NCBI GenBank assembly: GCA_050633905.1
Contig: JBOEHJ010000050.1
Span: 110,007 to 174,006, forward strand
DNA from: JANQPX01 sp050633905
Lineage (GTDB): Bacteria; Pseudomonadota; Alphaproteobacteria; Geminicoccales; Geminicoccaceae
Reading direction: 5' to 3'
Length of the DNA: 64,000 nucleotides
A program made the position numbers and the translations under genes. Shown piece after piece: positions 52,575 through 62,063 of this stretch; the stretch's first letter is position 1; the number at the start of each line of letters is the position of its first letter. A model generated the notes under the pieces. That model was not told the origin of the DNA and did not search any database. It was given only the letters and a program-made list of their open reading frames with translations.

Positions 52575-53729
52575 TCAAAGAGCCGCCTGGTAGATGGCAA
52601 GCGCCGCGTCATAGGTCATCTCACGCGGATTGTTGACCAGAAGCCGGGTCTGCTTCATTGCATCCTCGGCAAGCATCGGCAGGTTGTTGTGGCTGACGCC
52701 GACTTCGGCAAGCCGGGATTGCATGCCGAGATCCGGCCCGAGCGACATGAAACCCTGGACCATGCCTCTGGCCTTGTCAGCAGTCGATTTCGAGGCGAGC
52801 TTGGGGAAGATGATGTCGGCGAGCTCGCTGTAGAGCGTTTCGGCTTCCTGCATGTTAAAATCAAGCACATAGGGAAGAATGAGCGCGTTGGAGAGGCCGT
52901 GAGGCACGTGAAAATGGCCGCCTAGCGGATAGGCCAGCGCGTGGACCGCCGCAACCGGCGCATTAGCGAACGCCATGCCGGCCAACATCGAACCGAGCAG
53001 CATGTTGCCGCGGGCAATGCGGTCACTAGGAGTTGCGCAAACCGTCTTGATATTCCCACCGAGCAATTCCAACGCCTGGCGCGCAAGGCTATCGGAGATG
53101 ACGTTTTTTTTGTGTTTCGATGTATAGGCTTCGATCGCATGAACCATGGCATCGATACCTGTGGCGGCTGTTACATCAGCTGGCAGGCCCAAGGTGAGAT
53201 CGGCATCCAGGATCGCACAATCCGGCAAGAGCTGTGGCGAGACCACGCCCTTCTTCTCCGATGTTCCCGTGGTAACAATCGAAATAGGTGTTACCTCGGA
53301 ACCAGTGCCGGCTGTGGTCGGCGCCAGCACCAGCGGCAAGCGCTCGCCTTTGACCAGCCCGACGCCATACATCTCATCGATTGGCTGATCCGAATTGAGG
53401 AGGATGGCGATCAGCTTTGCGCTATCGAGCGAGCTGCCACCACCAACTGAGACGACGCCATTAACATGTTCTGACCGCGCCTCCTCGACGGCGCCGAGGA
53501 TCATCGCCTCCGGCGGGTCAGGCAGGATGTCCGAGAACAGCCAGACATCGATGCCGGCTTTCTTCAAACCATCCAAGGCCGCCTCGGCGAGACCAAGTTT
53601 TAAAATCATCTGATCGGTGACGAATGCCACTTTCTTGCAACCCAAGGCCGCAACGATCTCTCCGATCTTAGCGGTGGCTCCAGCCTCCGAAAGGATGGAC
53701 TTGGTGGTCTGAAAGCTGAAGGACGGCAT
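52575..53729 (-). CDS. Iron-containing alcohol dehydrogenase, second copy
   Basis: 384 residues from the ATG at 53729 (a GTG directly before it could also serve). GGGSSLDSAKL and PTTAGTGSEVTP bind NAD and phosphate; iron ligands lie in IDAMVHAIEAYTS, VHALAYPLGGHFHVPHG. It is only distantly similar to the copy at 44.8-45.9 kb. It follows the tctC-tctA-prpF run on the same strand after a 171-bp gap that holds palindromic motifs. Confidence 0.93.
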   Translation of the reverse strand: MPSFSFQTTKSILSEAGATAKIGEIVAALGCKKVAFVTDQMILKLGLAEAALDGLKKAGIDVWLFSDILPDPPEAMILGAVEEARSEHVNGVVSVGGGSSLDSAKLIAILLNSDQPIDEMYGVGLVKGERLPLVLAPTTAGTGSEVTPISIVTTGTSEKKGVVSPQLLPDCAILDADLTLGLPADVTAATGIDAMVHAIEAYTSKHKKNVISDSLARQALELLGGNIKTVCATPSDRIARGNMLLGSMLAGMAFANAPVAAVHALAYPLGGHFHVPHGLSNALILPYVLDFNMQEAETLYSELADIIFPKLASKSTADKARGMVQGFMSLGPDLGMQSRLAEVGVSHNNLPMLAEDAMKQTRLLVNNPREMTYDAALAIYQAAL

Positions 53730-53748
53730 CACATATTTTTCCCCGTTC

Positions 53749-53898
53749 TGACGTCATTGGGACGGAAAATGCCCTCGTGGTACATTCTGCACAAATGATA
53801 CTCGAAGCCTCGCTGAGAATAGACTGCGTCTCTTCGAGTTTCCTGGCACTTTTATCGACTGCGGTGGGAACCGAATGACGTGGTCATATCACCTAACT
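53749..53898. promoter_or_regulatory. Candidate operators between the prpF-like gene and the alcohol dehydrogenase
   Basis: TGACGTCA (53749-53756) lies 20 bp before the dehydrogenase start, and GTGGTCATATCAC (53880-53892) lies at the other end, just past the prpF-like stop. The second site aligns over about 25 bp with the one at 29361-29384, with only three differences or gaps. Confidence 0.35.
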
Positions 53899-53900
53899 GC

Positions 53901-54995
53901 TCACTTTGAGCCATTCCAGACGTTGCCCGGCACCATGATCTCCCCGCGAGCGAGCAGGCGCGCCGTACGGATCAGTCCGGCGGAACGGACGGTAAAGTTG
54001 TTGGCCTCGTACTCCGCATCAATCGTCACCCCAATCTTACCGGATGGATGTTCGATCTCCATAACGGCCGGATTGCCAGAGGGTTTGGCCGCAAGCCCAT
54101 CCCCGACCGTGCCGGGGGCGAGTGAGCAGGAAGCAAGGCATTGTGCACCGGTGACGGCCATGGCGGGGTGGCAATTCCAGGGCATGAAGTAGCGGGCAGC
54201 GATCGTACCGCCATCCTTGGGCGGCGCAACGATCGCAAATTTTGGCGTCACCGACTTGGTGACGTCACCGAGCCCCATGCGCCTGCCCGCTTCGCGTCGG
54301 ATCGGTTCCATCCGGGCATAGAAGTCTTTGTTGGTATCAAGTTCGTCCGCCGTTTCGTATCCGCTGAGCCCGAAGGCATCCGCACGAGCGATCGCGATCG
54401 GCATGGCCACGTCCATGCAGGTCACCTCGATCCCATCGATTTCGTCCCTAGCCTGTCCGGTCGGAAGCAACGCGCCGGTGACCGACCCGACGACGTCCCG
54501 GAAGTTCAACTTGATGGGAGCAGCCGATCCGGGCACGCCGGCGATTTCAGTCTCGCCGTCATAGCTGAGTTGCCCACCCGGTGTCTGAACCACCGCCTCG
54601 ATCAGGGCGCCAGTATTGACCGCATGAATGCGGACCTTGGTTTCCAGGTCCGACGTCTCGACCAGGCCCATTTCGATCGCTGCCGGACCAACGCCTGAGA
54701 GAATATTGCCGCAGGTCGGTTTGAAATCGACCAGGCGTTCCTTGACCGCAACCTGGGCGAAAAAATAGTCGATCTCCGCCCATTCATGATCCGAGCGCGA
54801 CAACATCGCGACCTTGGTGGTGACGGCAGCACCGCCGCCGATCCCATCGATATTGAGCGGATGCCCCGCACCAACAGCCGCCATCAGCACGTCGGCCAGG
54901 CAGTCTCGATCCTCCGGCAAGTTCTCGCGTTGAAAATAGGGGCCGCGCGAGGTGCCGCCACGCAGAAACAGGAATGGAATGCCAGTCTGCGTCAT
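53901..54995 (-). CDS. PrpF/4-oxalomesaconate tautomerase (GalD)-like isomerase
   Basis: About 364 residues, diaminopimelate-epimerase-like fold. The N-terminus IPFLFLRGGTSRGPYF, then FKPTCGNILSGVGPAAIE and the ending EHPSGKIGVTIDAEYE identify the PrpF group, which contains methylaconitate isomerase and 4-oxalomesaconate tautomerase. The ATG at 54995 begins 1 nt after the tctA stop. An upstream extension to 55061 inside tctA is rejected. Pairing with a tricarboxylate transporter supports a tricarboxylic substrate. Confidence 0.9.
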   Translation of the reverse strand: MTQTGIPFLFLRGGTSRGPYFQRENLPEDRDCLADVLMAAVGAGHPLNIDGIGGGAAVTTKVAMLSRSDHEWAEIDYFFAQVAVKERLVDFKPTCGNILSGVGPAAIEMGLVETSDLETKVRIHAVNTGALIEAVVQTPGGQLSYDGETEIAGVPGSAAPIKLNFRDVVGSVTGALLPTGQARDEIDGIEVTCMDVAMPIAIARADAFGLSGYETADELDTNKDFYARMEPIRREAGRRMGLGDVTKSVTPKFAIVAPPKDGGTIAARYFMPWNCHPAMAVTGAQCLASCSLAPGTVGDGLAAKPSGNPAVMEIEHPSGKIGVTIDAEYEANNFTVRSAGLIRTARLLARGEIMVPGNVWNGSK

Positions 54996-54996
54996 C

Positions 54997-57018
54997 TCAA
55001 ATGCCTCCAAACGGCCATGGCAACTCGATAAATTCTTGGAGCAGCCCAGGTGGGAAATCACGGTTCAATAGATAGGCCATGATCAAGATAGCGCCAACGC
55101 CACAGATCGTCAGGATTACTGTACGCTGCAGGCTCGCTTGAGCGCGCTGGGTCAGGAAGGTGATGAAGAAGATCGTGAGCGCGATGACGAAGCCGAACAA
55201 TGCGGTGAGGACCAAGAGCGATGCAAACCAGGCAAGCGTGGACCAAAGGCTAAGCGACGCACTTGCATCTTCGCCACTATGCTCGCCATCGGCAAACAGG
55301 ATGTCATGCTCCGGGCGAAAGCGCATTTGCAATAGCAGCACGAGCGCCCCGATCAGCGAGAGGCCGGCGACGGTCACTGGGAACACCTTGTCGATCAGCA
55401 CCGAGATGCTCATCGAATCGATCAAGGCGATCGCCAGGAAGGCCGTCACGCAAAGAGCAAAAACAAAGGGTGCTCGCTTGCCGCCAGTATTTTGCGACGA
55501 CTTGTCTTCATGCAAGGATTTGGACTGACGTGCACCCAGCCAGACCGAGGCGACGATCACGATGATCAGAATGATGGCGGTCGGCGAAAAGATGTAGCCC
55601 AGACCTTCAGTAAAACTTCGCCCAAAACGGGAGGCAGCAATCTGCGTCGCTTGGTAGGTATAGACCTCCGCCTGGCTTGCCAGCACGAAGCCGATCAGGA
55701 ACGCAGGGCGCGGCCACTCGAAGCGGCGAAGGAAAATACCAAGCAACCCGATCGCCACGAGTGCGGCCAGGTCCCAAAGCGTTTGCTTCGACTGGAAGGC
55801 GGCAAAGGAGATCATCATGAAGAGGAAAGGGGCCAGCAGCGCAAACCGTATCGTCGTCAGGCGTGCGATACTGGGGGATAAGATAATGCAGAGGCCTGCA
55901 CCTAAGACATTCGCAAGCGCCAGCGACCAGACGATGGTGTAGGTGATCGGCAGGTCACTTTGGATCATTTGCGGACCGGCCTCATAGCCGAGCAGAATCA
56001 TGCCGCCAATAAATACCGCCATCGAACCGGAGCCCGGTATGCCGAACAGGAGGGTGGGGACTAGGCCGCCGCCTTCCTTGGCGTTGTTCGAGCTTTCCGG
56101 ACCGATCACGCCGCGAATATCACCCTTGCCGAATTTGGAGCGGTCACGGGAGGTCTGCATCGTGTGGCCGTAAGAGATCCAGTCGACCACCGAACCGCCA
56201 AGACCTGGAATGACGCCGACCAGAACGCCGATGGAGGCGCAGCGGGTGGAGAGCCAGAGATTTTGAAACCAATCACGAATGCCATCCATCCAACCGGCGC
56301 CGAGTTTGGCCTCGCCGGCAATCGCCCGATCCTGACGAAGGAGCGAGATGATCTCCGGGATTGCAAAAATGCCAAGACCGATGACCACTAGGCTAAAACC
56401 ATCTTGAAGATACCAGTAGCCGAAATCCAGGCGCGGTGAACCTTGCGCCGGCGCTTCACCAATCGAGCCGACCATCATGCCGAGCCCCGCCGTCACCAGG
56501 CCTTTCAAGAGGCTGCGGCCAGCCAGAACGCCAACCATCGCAAAGCCAAGAATGGTCAAAAGCAAGAGTTCCGGCAGACCGAAGGCGAGAACCAACGGCC
56601 GGGCGATCAGGATGAAAAATGTCAGGAGGATTGCACCGAACAGGCCACCGAAGAGTGACGAGACAAAGGCCGCCGACAAGGCGCGCGCGGCTTGACCCTG
56701 TTTTGACAAAGGAAAGCCATCCAGCACCGTTGCCTGGGAAGCGGACGAGCCCGGTATTCCGAGAAGCACTGAAGCGAATGTGTCCGATGTCGGAATCACC
56801 GCCACTAGGCCGACCATCATGGAGAGGCCTGAAACCGGGTCCATGCCGTAGATGAACGGCAAGAGCATGGATAAGCCAGCAATACCACCGAGCCCAGGAA
56901 AAACCCCGACCGAAAGGCCGAGCAGCACGCCGATGCAAAGATAGCTGATCGACGTCGGCGTCAGGATAAGGGAAAATGCTTCACCCAGAGCAGGAAGGGC
57001 AACGGCGAGAATATCCAT
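54997..57018 (-). CDS. TctA-TctB fusion, tripartite tricarboxylate transporter membrane protein
   Basis: 673 residues. Residues 1 to about 500 are TctA, with GVFPGLGGIAGLSMLLPF, LLGIPGSSASQATVLDGFP and GVIPGLGGSVVDWISYGHT. After a polar linker (KSLHEDKSSQNTGGKRA) there are four more hydrophobic segments, matching the small TctB subunit. In most genomes TctB is a separate gene; here both membrane subunits are one chain. It imports a carboxylate using the TctC receptor encoded upstream. Confidence 0.92.
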   Translation of the reverse strand: MDILAVALPALGEAFSLILTPTSISYLCIGVLLGLSVGVFPGLGGIAGLSMLLPFIYGMDPVSGLSMMVGLVAVIPTSDTFASVLLGIPGSSASQATVLDGFPLSKQGQAARALSAAFVSSLFGGLFGAILLTFFILIARPLVLAFGLPELLLLTILGFAMVGVLAGRSLLKGLVTAGLGMMVGSIGEAPAQGSPRLDFGYWYLQDGFSLVVIGLGIFAIPEIISLLRQDRAIAGEAKLGAGWMDGIRDWFQNLWLSTRCASIGVLVGVIPGLGGSVVDWISYGHTMQTSRDRSKFGKGDIRGVIGPESSNNAKEGGGLVPTLLFGIPGSGSMAVFIGGMILLGYEAGPQMIQSDLPITYTIVWSLALANVLGAGLCIILSPSIARLTTIRFALLAPFLFMMISFAAFQSKQTLWDLAALVAIGLLGIFLRRFEWPRPAFLIGFVLASQAEVYTYQATQIAASRFGRSFTEGLGYIFSPTAIILIIVIVASVWLGARQSKSLHEDKSSQNTGGKRAPFVFALCVTAFLAIALIDSMSISVLIDKVFPVTVAGLSLIGALVLLLQMRFRPEHDILFADGEHSGEDASASLSLWSTLAWFASLLVLTALFGFVIALTIFFITFLTQRAQASLQRTVILTICGVGAILIMAYLLNRDFPPGLLQEFIELPWPFGGI

Positions 57019-57171
57019 TTTATTATCTTTATGTCAGCAGAAGACGATAGTGCTCTGCCGACAGAAGCAGGTTCGATGGGGCACCCCATCCAAACTGGAG
57101 AGAGCCTTCCATCGAACACTGCCACATGTCAGCAAGCCCCCGGGCAAAGTACCGCCGTGAGCCGCGCCCAC

Positions 57172-58269
57172 CTAGCCGAGTTCGACGCCGTAGCGCTCCT
57201 TCAGCCAGTTTTTGATCCAGTCAGTCGCAGCGGGATCGACAACCGTGCCGAGCTTCAAGCGCTTGTCGGCAGCTTCACCGGTGGATTGCGGGTAGATGCC
57301 GAGCCGCGCCGCCGAGATCTCGGCGAAGTCGTCACGCGCGGTCACCGCTTCGAAGGCGGCCGCATAAGCCTCGATGATGTCGGCGGGCGTATCTTTCGGC
57401 AGGAACACCATCTTTTGTGCTGGGAAGCCAGCGACGAAGAAGGCTTTCCAAGCATCCCATTCCGCCCCCGACGGCTCAGCACCCTTGATCTCGGTATAGA
57501 CCTCCTTGAAGGTGGGCACATCGGGGAAGGTTGGATCGCGCACGATATTACCGTCGTCGTCCAAAGCACCCCAGGTCATGATGGGGACAGCGTCCCCTTG
57601 CTCGACAAGAGGCATCACCTTGCTGAGGAAAGCCGAGGAGGTCTGGTAGTCGATATTGGCCTCGCCACGCTCGAACATCAGCCGGCCATCGCCGCGTCCT
57701 TTGATACCGAAGACCGGATCTACCTTCATGCCCAGAAGTTCCCAGGCCAAAAGTGGCACCAGATCAAGGCGCGTCGCCCCCTGGCTGCCATAGATGAAGT
57801 TGGTGCCGTCGATCACGGCTTGGGGATCAGTTGCCCATTGTTCTGCCAGATCCTTCGGCAAATAGGCCACACCGCCGGTTGCTGAGGCGAGCACCACGTT
57901 CCAGTCCGCATAGTCGAACTTGACCCGTGGATCACCGAGGAGATAGGGGAATTGCGTTGATCCCGATGTGCCAAGGATGGTCAAGCCGTCGGGCTTTGAG
58001 CGGCTCGCAAAGTGGTTTGCACCCTTGGTCGAACCAGCGCCCGGCATATTTTTGACCTGGACAGCAGGATTGCCTGGCAGCGCCTCCGATAAAAGCGGCG
58101 CATAGAAACGCGCCCATTTATCCGATCCACCGCCTTCCGAAAACGGAATGATCCACTCGATCGTTTCGCCTTCGAAGCTGACCTGAGCAAATGCGGGCGC
58201 ACTTAGCATCATGGCAGCACCAGCTGCCAAACCCAGCGCTATGCGGCGCGTTAGACAATCAAGCCTCAT
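57172..58269 (-). CDS. Tripartite tricarboxylate transporter substrate-binding protein TctC
   Basis: About 365 residues from the ATG at 58269, which follows a GGAG site and opens a signal peptide (RRIALGLAAGAAMMLSAPAFA). The mature part has the VIPFSEGGGSDKWARF and KNMPGAGSTKGANHFA motifs of the family. It captures the carboxylate in the periplasm for TctA/B. A 153-bp gap separates it from tctA. The longer frame to 58425 is rejected on signal peptide position. Confidence 0.93.
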   Translation of the reverse strand: MRLDCLTRRIALGLAAGAAMMLSAPAFAQVSFEGETIEWIIPFSEGGGSDKWARFYAPLLSEALPGNPAVQVKNMPGAGSTKGANHFASRSKPDGLTILGTSGSTQFPYLLGDPRVKFDYADWNVVLASATGGVAYLPKDLAEQWATDPQAVIDGTNFIYGSQGATRLDLVPLLAWELLGMKVDPVFGIKGRGDGRLMFERGEANIDYQTSSAFLSKVMPLVEQGDAVPIMTWGALDDDGNIVRDPTFPDVPTFKEVYTEIKGAEPSGAEWDAWKAFFVAGFPAQKMVFLPKDTPADIIEAYAAAFEAVTARDDFAEISAARLGIYPQSTGEAADKRLKLGTVVDPAATDWIKNWLKERYGVELG

Positions 58270-58570
58270 GATTTTATTCTCCATTATGGTCATCACCGTC
58301 GCAGAGGTTTTTTGACCAGTCTTGAGTGGTCCCCAAACGCTCCCCAACCTGTCTTGTGCATTTCTCGTTGATAACAGGATACCTGTTGGTTGCCCCAGAT
58401 GACGCCGATGCATCCGTTGATGCAAAGGGACAGCCAGGCGATCGCGAGATAGTTAACCATTCCCCGCACAACCTGTCGATGACAGACAGGGTAGGCGCTT
58501 ACCCAGCCTGTACTGTTGTACCGATCAAAGAAGAGGGTCTGGTCGTCAAGGATGCGGCATTTTCGGGCTG
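58270..58570. promoter_or_regulatory. Promoter region of the tct operon with two inverted repeats
   Basis: AACAGGATACCTGTT (58373-58387) is two 6-bp arms around ATA, about 105 bp before the tctC start. CCTGTC and GACAGG (58472-58477 and 58485-58490) form a second, wider pair containing the same ACCTGT half-site. Both could bind one repressor. No regulator gene is adjacent. Confidence 0.4.
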
Positions 58571-59638
58571 TCAGGCTGTCTTGGTGGAATTTTCTACCAT
58601 CTCGGCAATCTTCACGGTCCGATCCTCGCGTGCTGCGATGTCGGTTGCAAGTGTCGCCGCCAGGGTCAGCATCCCATCTCGCGCGGTAATCAGAGGGGCG
58701 GCTTCACCGCGGATGACCGCGATAAAATGGGAAAGCTGATTCACATAGGCACGCGACCCGTCATGGGGGAGATGGTGCCGAACGAACGGATGCTGCCAAT
58801 GCTCGTCGTCGCCGCCATGCCGCCAGAGATGCATTCCAGGCACGGCCAACGTCCCTGTGCGGCCACCAAAAAAGTAACAATTTCCGGGTTGATGGGGAAA
58901 ATAGAGCGCCTGGCCCGATGCCATATCCCAAGTATAAGGGGAGGCCACCGCATCGCTGATCGAAAAGGTGCCAAGCGCCCCATTTTCGAATCTGAGGATA
59001 AGGCTGGCGCTATCCTCGACCGCAAAGCCACGTGTGGCGTTCGAGGTGAAAGCCTTGATGCTCTCGATTTCGCCGCAGAGATAGCGCAGGCAATCGAGGT
59101 CGTGGATGAGATTAATCAAGAGTGGTCCACCGCCTGCCTGCTGGCGCCAGGCCACGTTGAAATAGTCATCAGGCTTGTCGGCAAGCCACATACCGTTGAC
59201 GCTAACCAGATCGCCGATTTTTCCGTCCTGCAGCGCCCATCTCGCTTCCGCGATATCGGGGCTATGCCGGCGTTGGTGGCCAATCAACGCGGCCACGCCT
59301 GACGTTTCAGACGCCGTCGCCAATTGATGGGCCGCCTCCATGCTGTCGGCTACCGGCTTTTCGATCAGCGAGGGAATCTGGCGCTCAATGCAGGCGAGCC
59401 CGGCCGGCAAATGGAGGCTGTTAGGCAAGGCAACAATCGCACCGTCCGGTTTGACCTGGTCGAGCATTTTTTCGTAACAGTTGAAAGACGGCACGCCGAT
59501 GCTGTCGGCATAGCGCTGGCCATCCGCCGAGACATCCGCAATCCCAACCAGCTCGGCTTCGGGGTGCTTCTCGATCAACCCGACATGCTCGCGACCGATG
59601 AGTCCTGCTCCCATCAAGGCGATGCGTATTGGTGTCAT
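58571..59638 (-). CDS. Gfo/Idh/MocA-family oxidoreductase
   Basis: 355 residues. NAD(P) motif LMGAGLIGREHVGLIEKH is at the N-terminus and the catalytic Lys is in LIEKPVADS. The second domain has GGGPLLINLIHDLDCLRYL. It is not closely similar to the copy at 12.9-14 kb. It lies upstream of the tct operon, 301 bp away, and may share a pathway with it. Substrate unknown. Confidence 0.92.
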   Translation of the reverse strand: MTPIRIALMGAGLIGREHVGLIEKHPEAELVGIADVSADGQRYADSIGVPSFNCYEKMLDQVKPDGAIVALPNSLHLPAGLACIERQIPSLIEKPVADSMEAAHQLATASETSGVAALIGHQRRHSPDIAEARWALQDGKIGDLVSVNGMWLADKPDDYFNVAWRQQAGGGPLLINLIHDLDCLRYLCGEIESIKAFTSNATRGFAVEDSASLILRFENGALGTFSISDAVASPYTWDMASGQALYFPHQPGNCYFFGGRTGTLAVPGMHLWRHGGDDEHWQHPFVRHHLPHDGSRAYVNQLSHFIAVIRGEAAPLITARDGMLTLAATLATDIAAREDRTVKIAEMVENSTKTA

Positions 59639-59788
59639 ATCATGTCCCGCCTACAATTGAGGATCGAGCGGACTTTATCTGGAAATTGAGGGAAATACAG
59701 CGTCAGGCGCCGTGTCACCAATCAGCATCACGTCCATAACCCTCGGCTTAGGCAGATAAAAGGGCCTGCTCATCCGTCCTGGATGGCA

Positions 59789-61993
59789 TTAATCGTCCTC
59801 TCGCGTGATCAGGCGCGTGCTGCTTTTGAAAGTGAGGTAAGCCCAGAACCACTGGACCACAACCGAGATTCGGTTGCGCATGCCGGCAAGAAAAATGACG
59901 TGCACGCCCCCCCAAAGCCACCAGGCAAGAGCCCCGCTCACCTGAAATTTCCCGAAGTCAGCGACCGCCGACCGCCGACCGATCGTGGCAAGGCTTCCAG
60001 CGTGATTATACTGGAAAGGCCCAGGCTCCTTACGGCCTTCCAGACGGGCCCGAATAACTTTTGCGACATAGCCGCCGGCTTGCTTCGCTGCCGGCGCCAG
60101 CCCTGGCACCGGATTGCCCTGCCAGGCAGTCGAGAGTGCGGTGTCGCCGATCGCAAAGACGTTCTCATGTCCAGCGACCGACAGATCAGGCCCGACCTCC
60201 ACGCGGCCGGCACGGTCTTGAGGCGCATCCAACCATTTTGCCGCCGGAGATGCGATCACACCAGCTGCCCAAAAGACGGTGTAGCAATCGAGCCTGTTGC
60301 CGCCGATACGCACACAAGTATCGTCGATATGCTCAACCCGCTGGTCGGTCATCACCTCGACCCCGAGTTCGGTAAGCGAATCTTCCGTACGCTTGGACAG
60401 CTTTTCTGGGAACATCGGCAGCACGCGCGGGGCGGCTTGAACCAGGATCACCCTGGCACTGGCCGGGTCGATATTGCGGAACTCCCTATGCATGCCGTGG
60501 AGAGCAAGCTCGGCGATCGCCCCTGCCAATTCCACCCCGGTCGGGCCACCACCCACGATTACGAAGGTGAGGAAGCGGCGCTGCTCTTCAACCGTCTCGG
60601 CATTCTCAGCCTTCTCGAACGCCAGCAGCAAGCGGTGTCGGATATGGGTCGCGTCGTCGATTTTCTTGAGGCCCGGAGCGAGATCTTCCCATTCCTTGTC
60701 GCGCCCGAAATAGCTGTGCCGGGCACCGGTAGCCAGCACCAGGTAATCATAGCCGACCTGCCGATCACCAAAGGTTACCTCTTTGCGCTCGGTATCGACG
60801 TCGTTCACGCGTCCGAGGAGGACCCGGGCATTGGCCTGATCACGTAAGAGGCTGCGGATCGGGGTGGCTATATCGGCTGGTGATAGGGTCGCCGTTGCCA
60901 CCTGATAAAGCAGCGGCTGAAACAGGTGATAGTTCCGCCGATCGATGATCGTGACCCGGCAAGCAGCGTTGCGCAGGGATTGAGCAACACTGAGACCGCC
61001 GAACCCAGCACCGACGATGACGACATGTGGTAAATCAGCAAGAGCTTCCGCTCCCAGATCCTGGAGACGGGGAAACCGCTGTCGCAGCCAGCCCTGAATG
61101 GGGCGATCGACGGAGAGCGCACCGGGTGTTTGCAGGATGAGGATACCGACGAGCAACAGCCAGTACTGCAGGTCGATCCGCGCGAGGTCGGTATAGGCGC
61201 CGGATGCCAGGAGCGCAGCGATCATCAAGGCGGCCGCCAAGGCCCAAAGGCGCGTCGCCAGCCCAATCACCAGGCATAGAGGGCAGATCATGGTGAGAAG
61301 CAACAACGGCCAGGCACTCGATCCGACGGCGGGAATCGTGACATGATATTGATAATCCAACAGCGACAAGACAGCCATGCGATCATCGGATGGCGTGCCG
61401 CCGCTTACGAAGAAGACAAGGGCTAGCCAGCAGCGTAGGAACAGCAGATAGGCGTTACCAAGCCAGCCACTCATGAGTTCGAAACAGCGGTTGATGGTTC
61501 CAGCAAGCGGCAGCGCACTACCCGCTAGTCCACGCCCAAGATGGCGATCGAAGGACAGTGCGCCCGCTCCCATGACGACATACCAGCCTAAAAGGACGGC
61601 CCAATAGATTTGCGTATTGAGCTGTTGGTATTCGACATGGATGACAAGCGACAGGATCAGCATCGGCAAGGCCGCTGCCCGGGTCGCAAGGCCAAAGAAA
61701 AGCAAGATCGGGCAAAGGATTTCGATCGTAACACCGAGATAGGCGGCGGTGGCCGGATCAAGCCATGAGACGGGATACTCATTGGCGGAGAGGTAAAGTG
61801 CTGTTTCCCAATTCGTGAGCTTTTGTATCCCGGAGACCCAGAAGGCCTGCGCTAGCCAGAAGCGCAGGAACAGGTCAAAGATCGGCCATAGGATCGCTTC
61901 GCCGATCCGCTTCAGTTCGCTGACATAGCCGACCAGATCGGCGAAGCTCTGCGAGCGTCGAAAATGAACTGCCGAAACGGGTTTGGTGGCCAT
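59789..61993 (-). CDS. DoxX-DoxX-NDH2 fusion: membrane NAD(P)H:quinone oxidoreductase
   Basis: 734 residues. Residues 35-155 and 175-300 are two DoxX-type four-helix membrane domains (RFWLAQAFWVSGIQKL; LRCWLALVFFVSGG). From 321 is a type II NADH dehydrogenase: FAD motif HVVIVGAGFGGLSVAQSL, NAD motif FVIVGGGPTGVELAGAIAEL and GDTALS near the quinone site. Type II enzymes pass electrons from NADH to quinone without pumping protons. The DoxX domains would anchor it and may handle quinone or thiosulfate-type donors; that is inference. A 16-bp inverted repeat lies 71 bp upstream. Confidence 0.92.
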   Translation of the reverse strand: MATKPVSAVHFRRSQSFADLVGYVSELKRIGEAILWPIFDLFLRFWLAQAFWVSGIQKLTNWETALYLSANEYPVSWLDPATAAYLGVTIEILCPILLFFGLATRAAALPMLILSLVIHVEYQQLNTQIYWAVLLGWYVVMGAGALSFDRHLGRGLAGSALPLAGTINRCFELMSGWLGNAYLLFLRCWLALVFFVSGGTPSDDRMAVLSLLDYQYHVTIPAVGSSAWPLLLLTMICPLCLVIGLATRLWALAAALMIAALLASGAYTDLARIDLQYWLLLVGILILQTPGALSVDRPIQGWLRQRFPRLQDLGAEALADLPHVVIVGAGFGGLSVAQSLRNAACRVTIIDRRNYHLFQPLLYQVATATLSPADIATPIRSLLRDQANARVLLGRVNDVDTERKEVTFGDRQVGYDYLVLATGARHSYFGRDKEWEDLAPGLKKIDDATHIRHRLLLAFEKAENAETVEEQRRFLTFVIVGGGPTGVELAGAIAELALHGMHREFRNIDPASARVILVQAAPRVLPMFPEKLSKRTEDSLTELGVEVMTDQRVEHIDDTCVRIGGNRLDCYTVFWAAGVIASPAAKWLDAPQDRAGRVEVGPDLSVAGHENVFAIGDTALSTAWQGNPVPGLAPAAKQAGGYVAKVIRARLEGRKEPGPFQYNHAGSLATIGRRSAVADFGKFQVSGALAWWLWGGVHVIFLAGMRNRISVVVQWFWAYLTFKSSTRLITREDD

Positions 61994-62063
61994 GGAAACT
62001 CCAGCTAGTGCAGAGGTGCAGTCAATAGACCAAGTCGGCGGCGCGGGATCTTATTGGTATCGC

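Noticed and set aside
57031..57885. 284-codon rightward frame opposite tctC
   Set aside because: TctC motifs and a signal peptide are on the leftward strand.
59783..60847. 354-codon rightward frame opposite the NDH2 domain
   Set aside because: The leftward frame carries full NDH2 motifs; the antisense frame is a GC-rich shadow.
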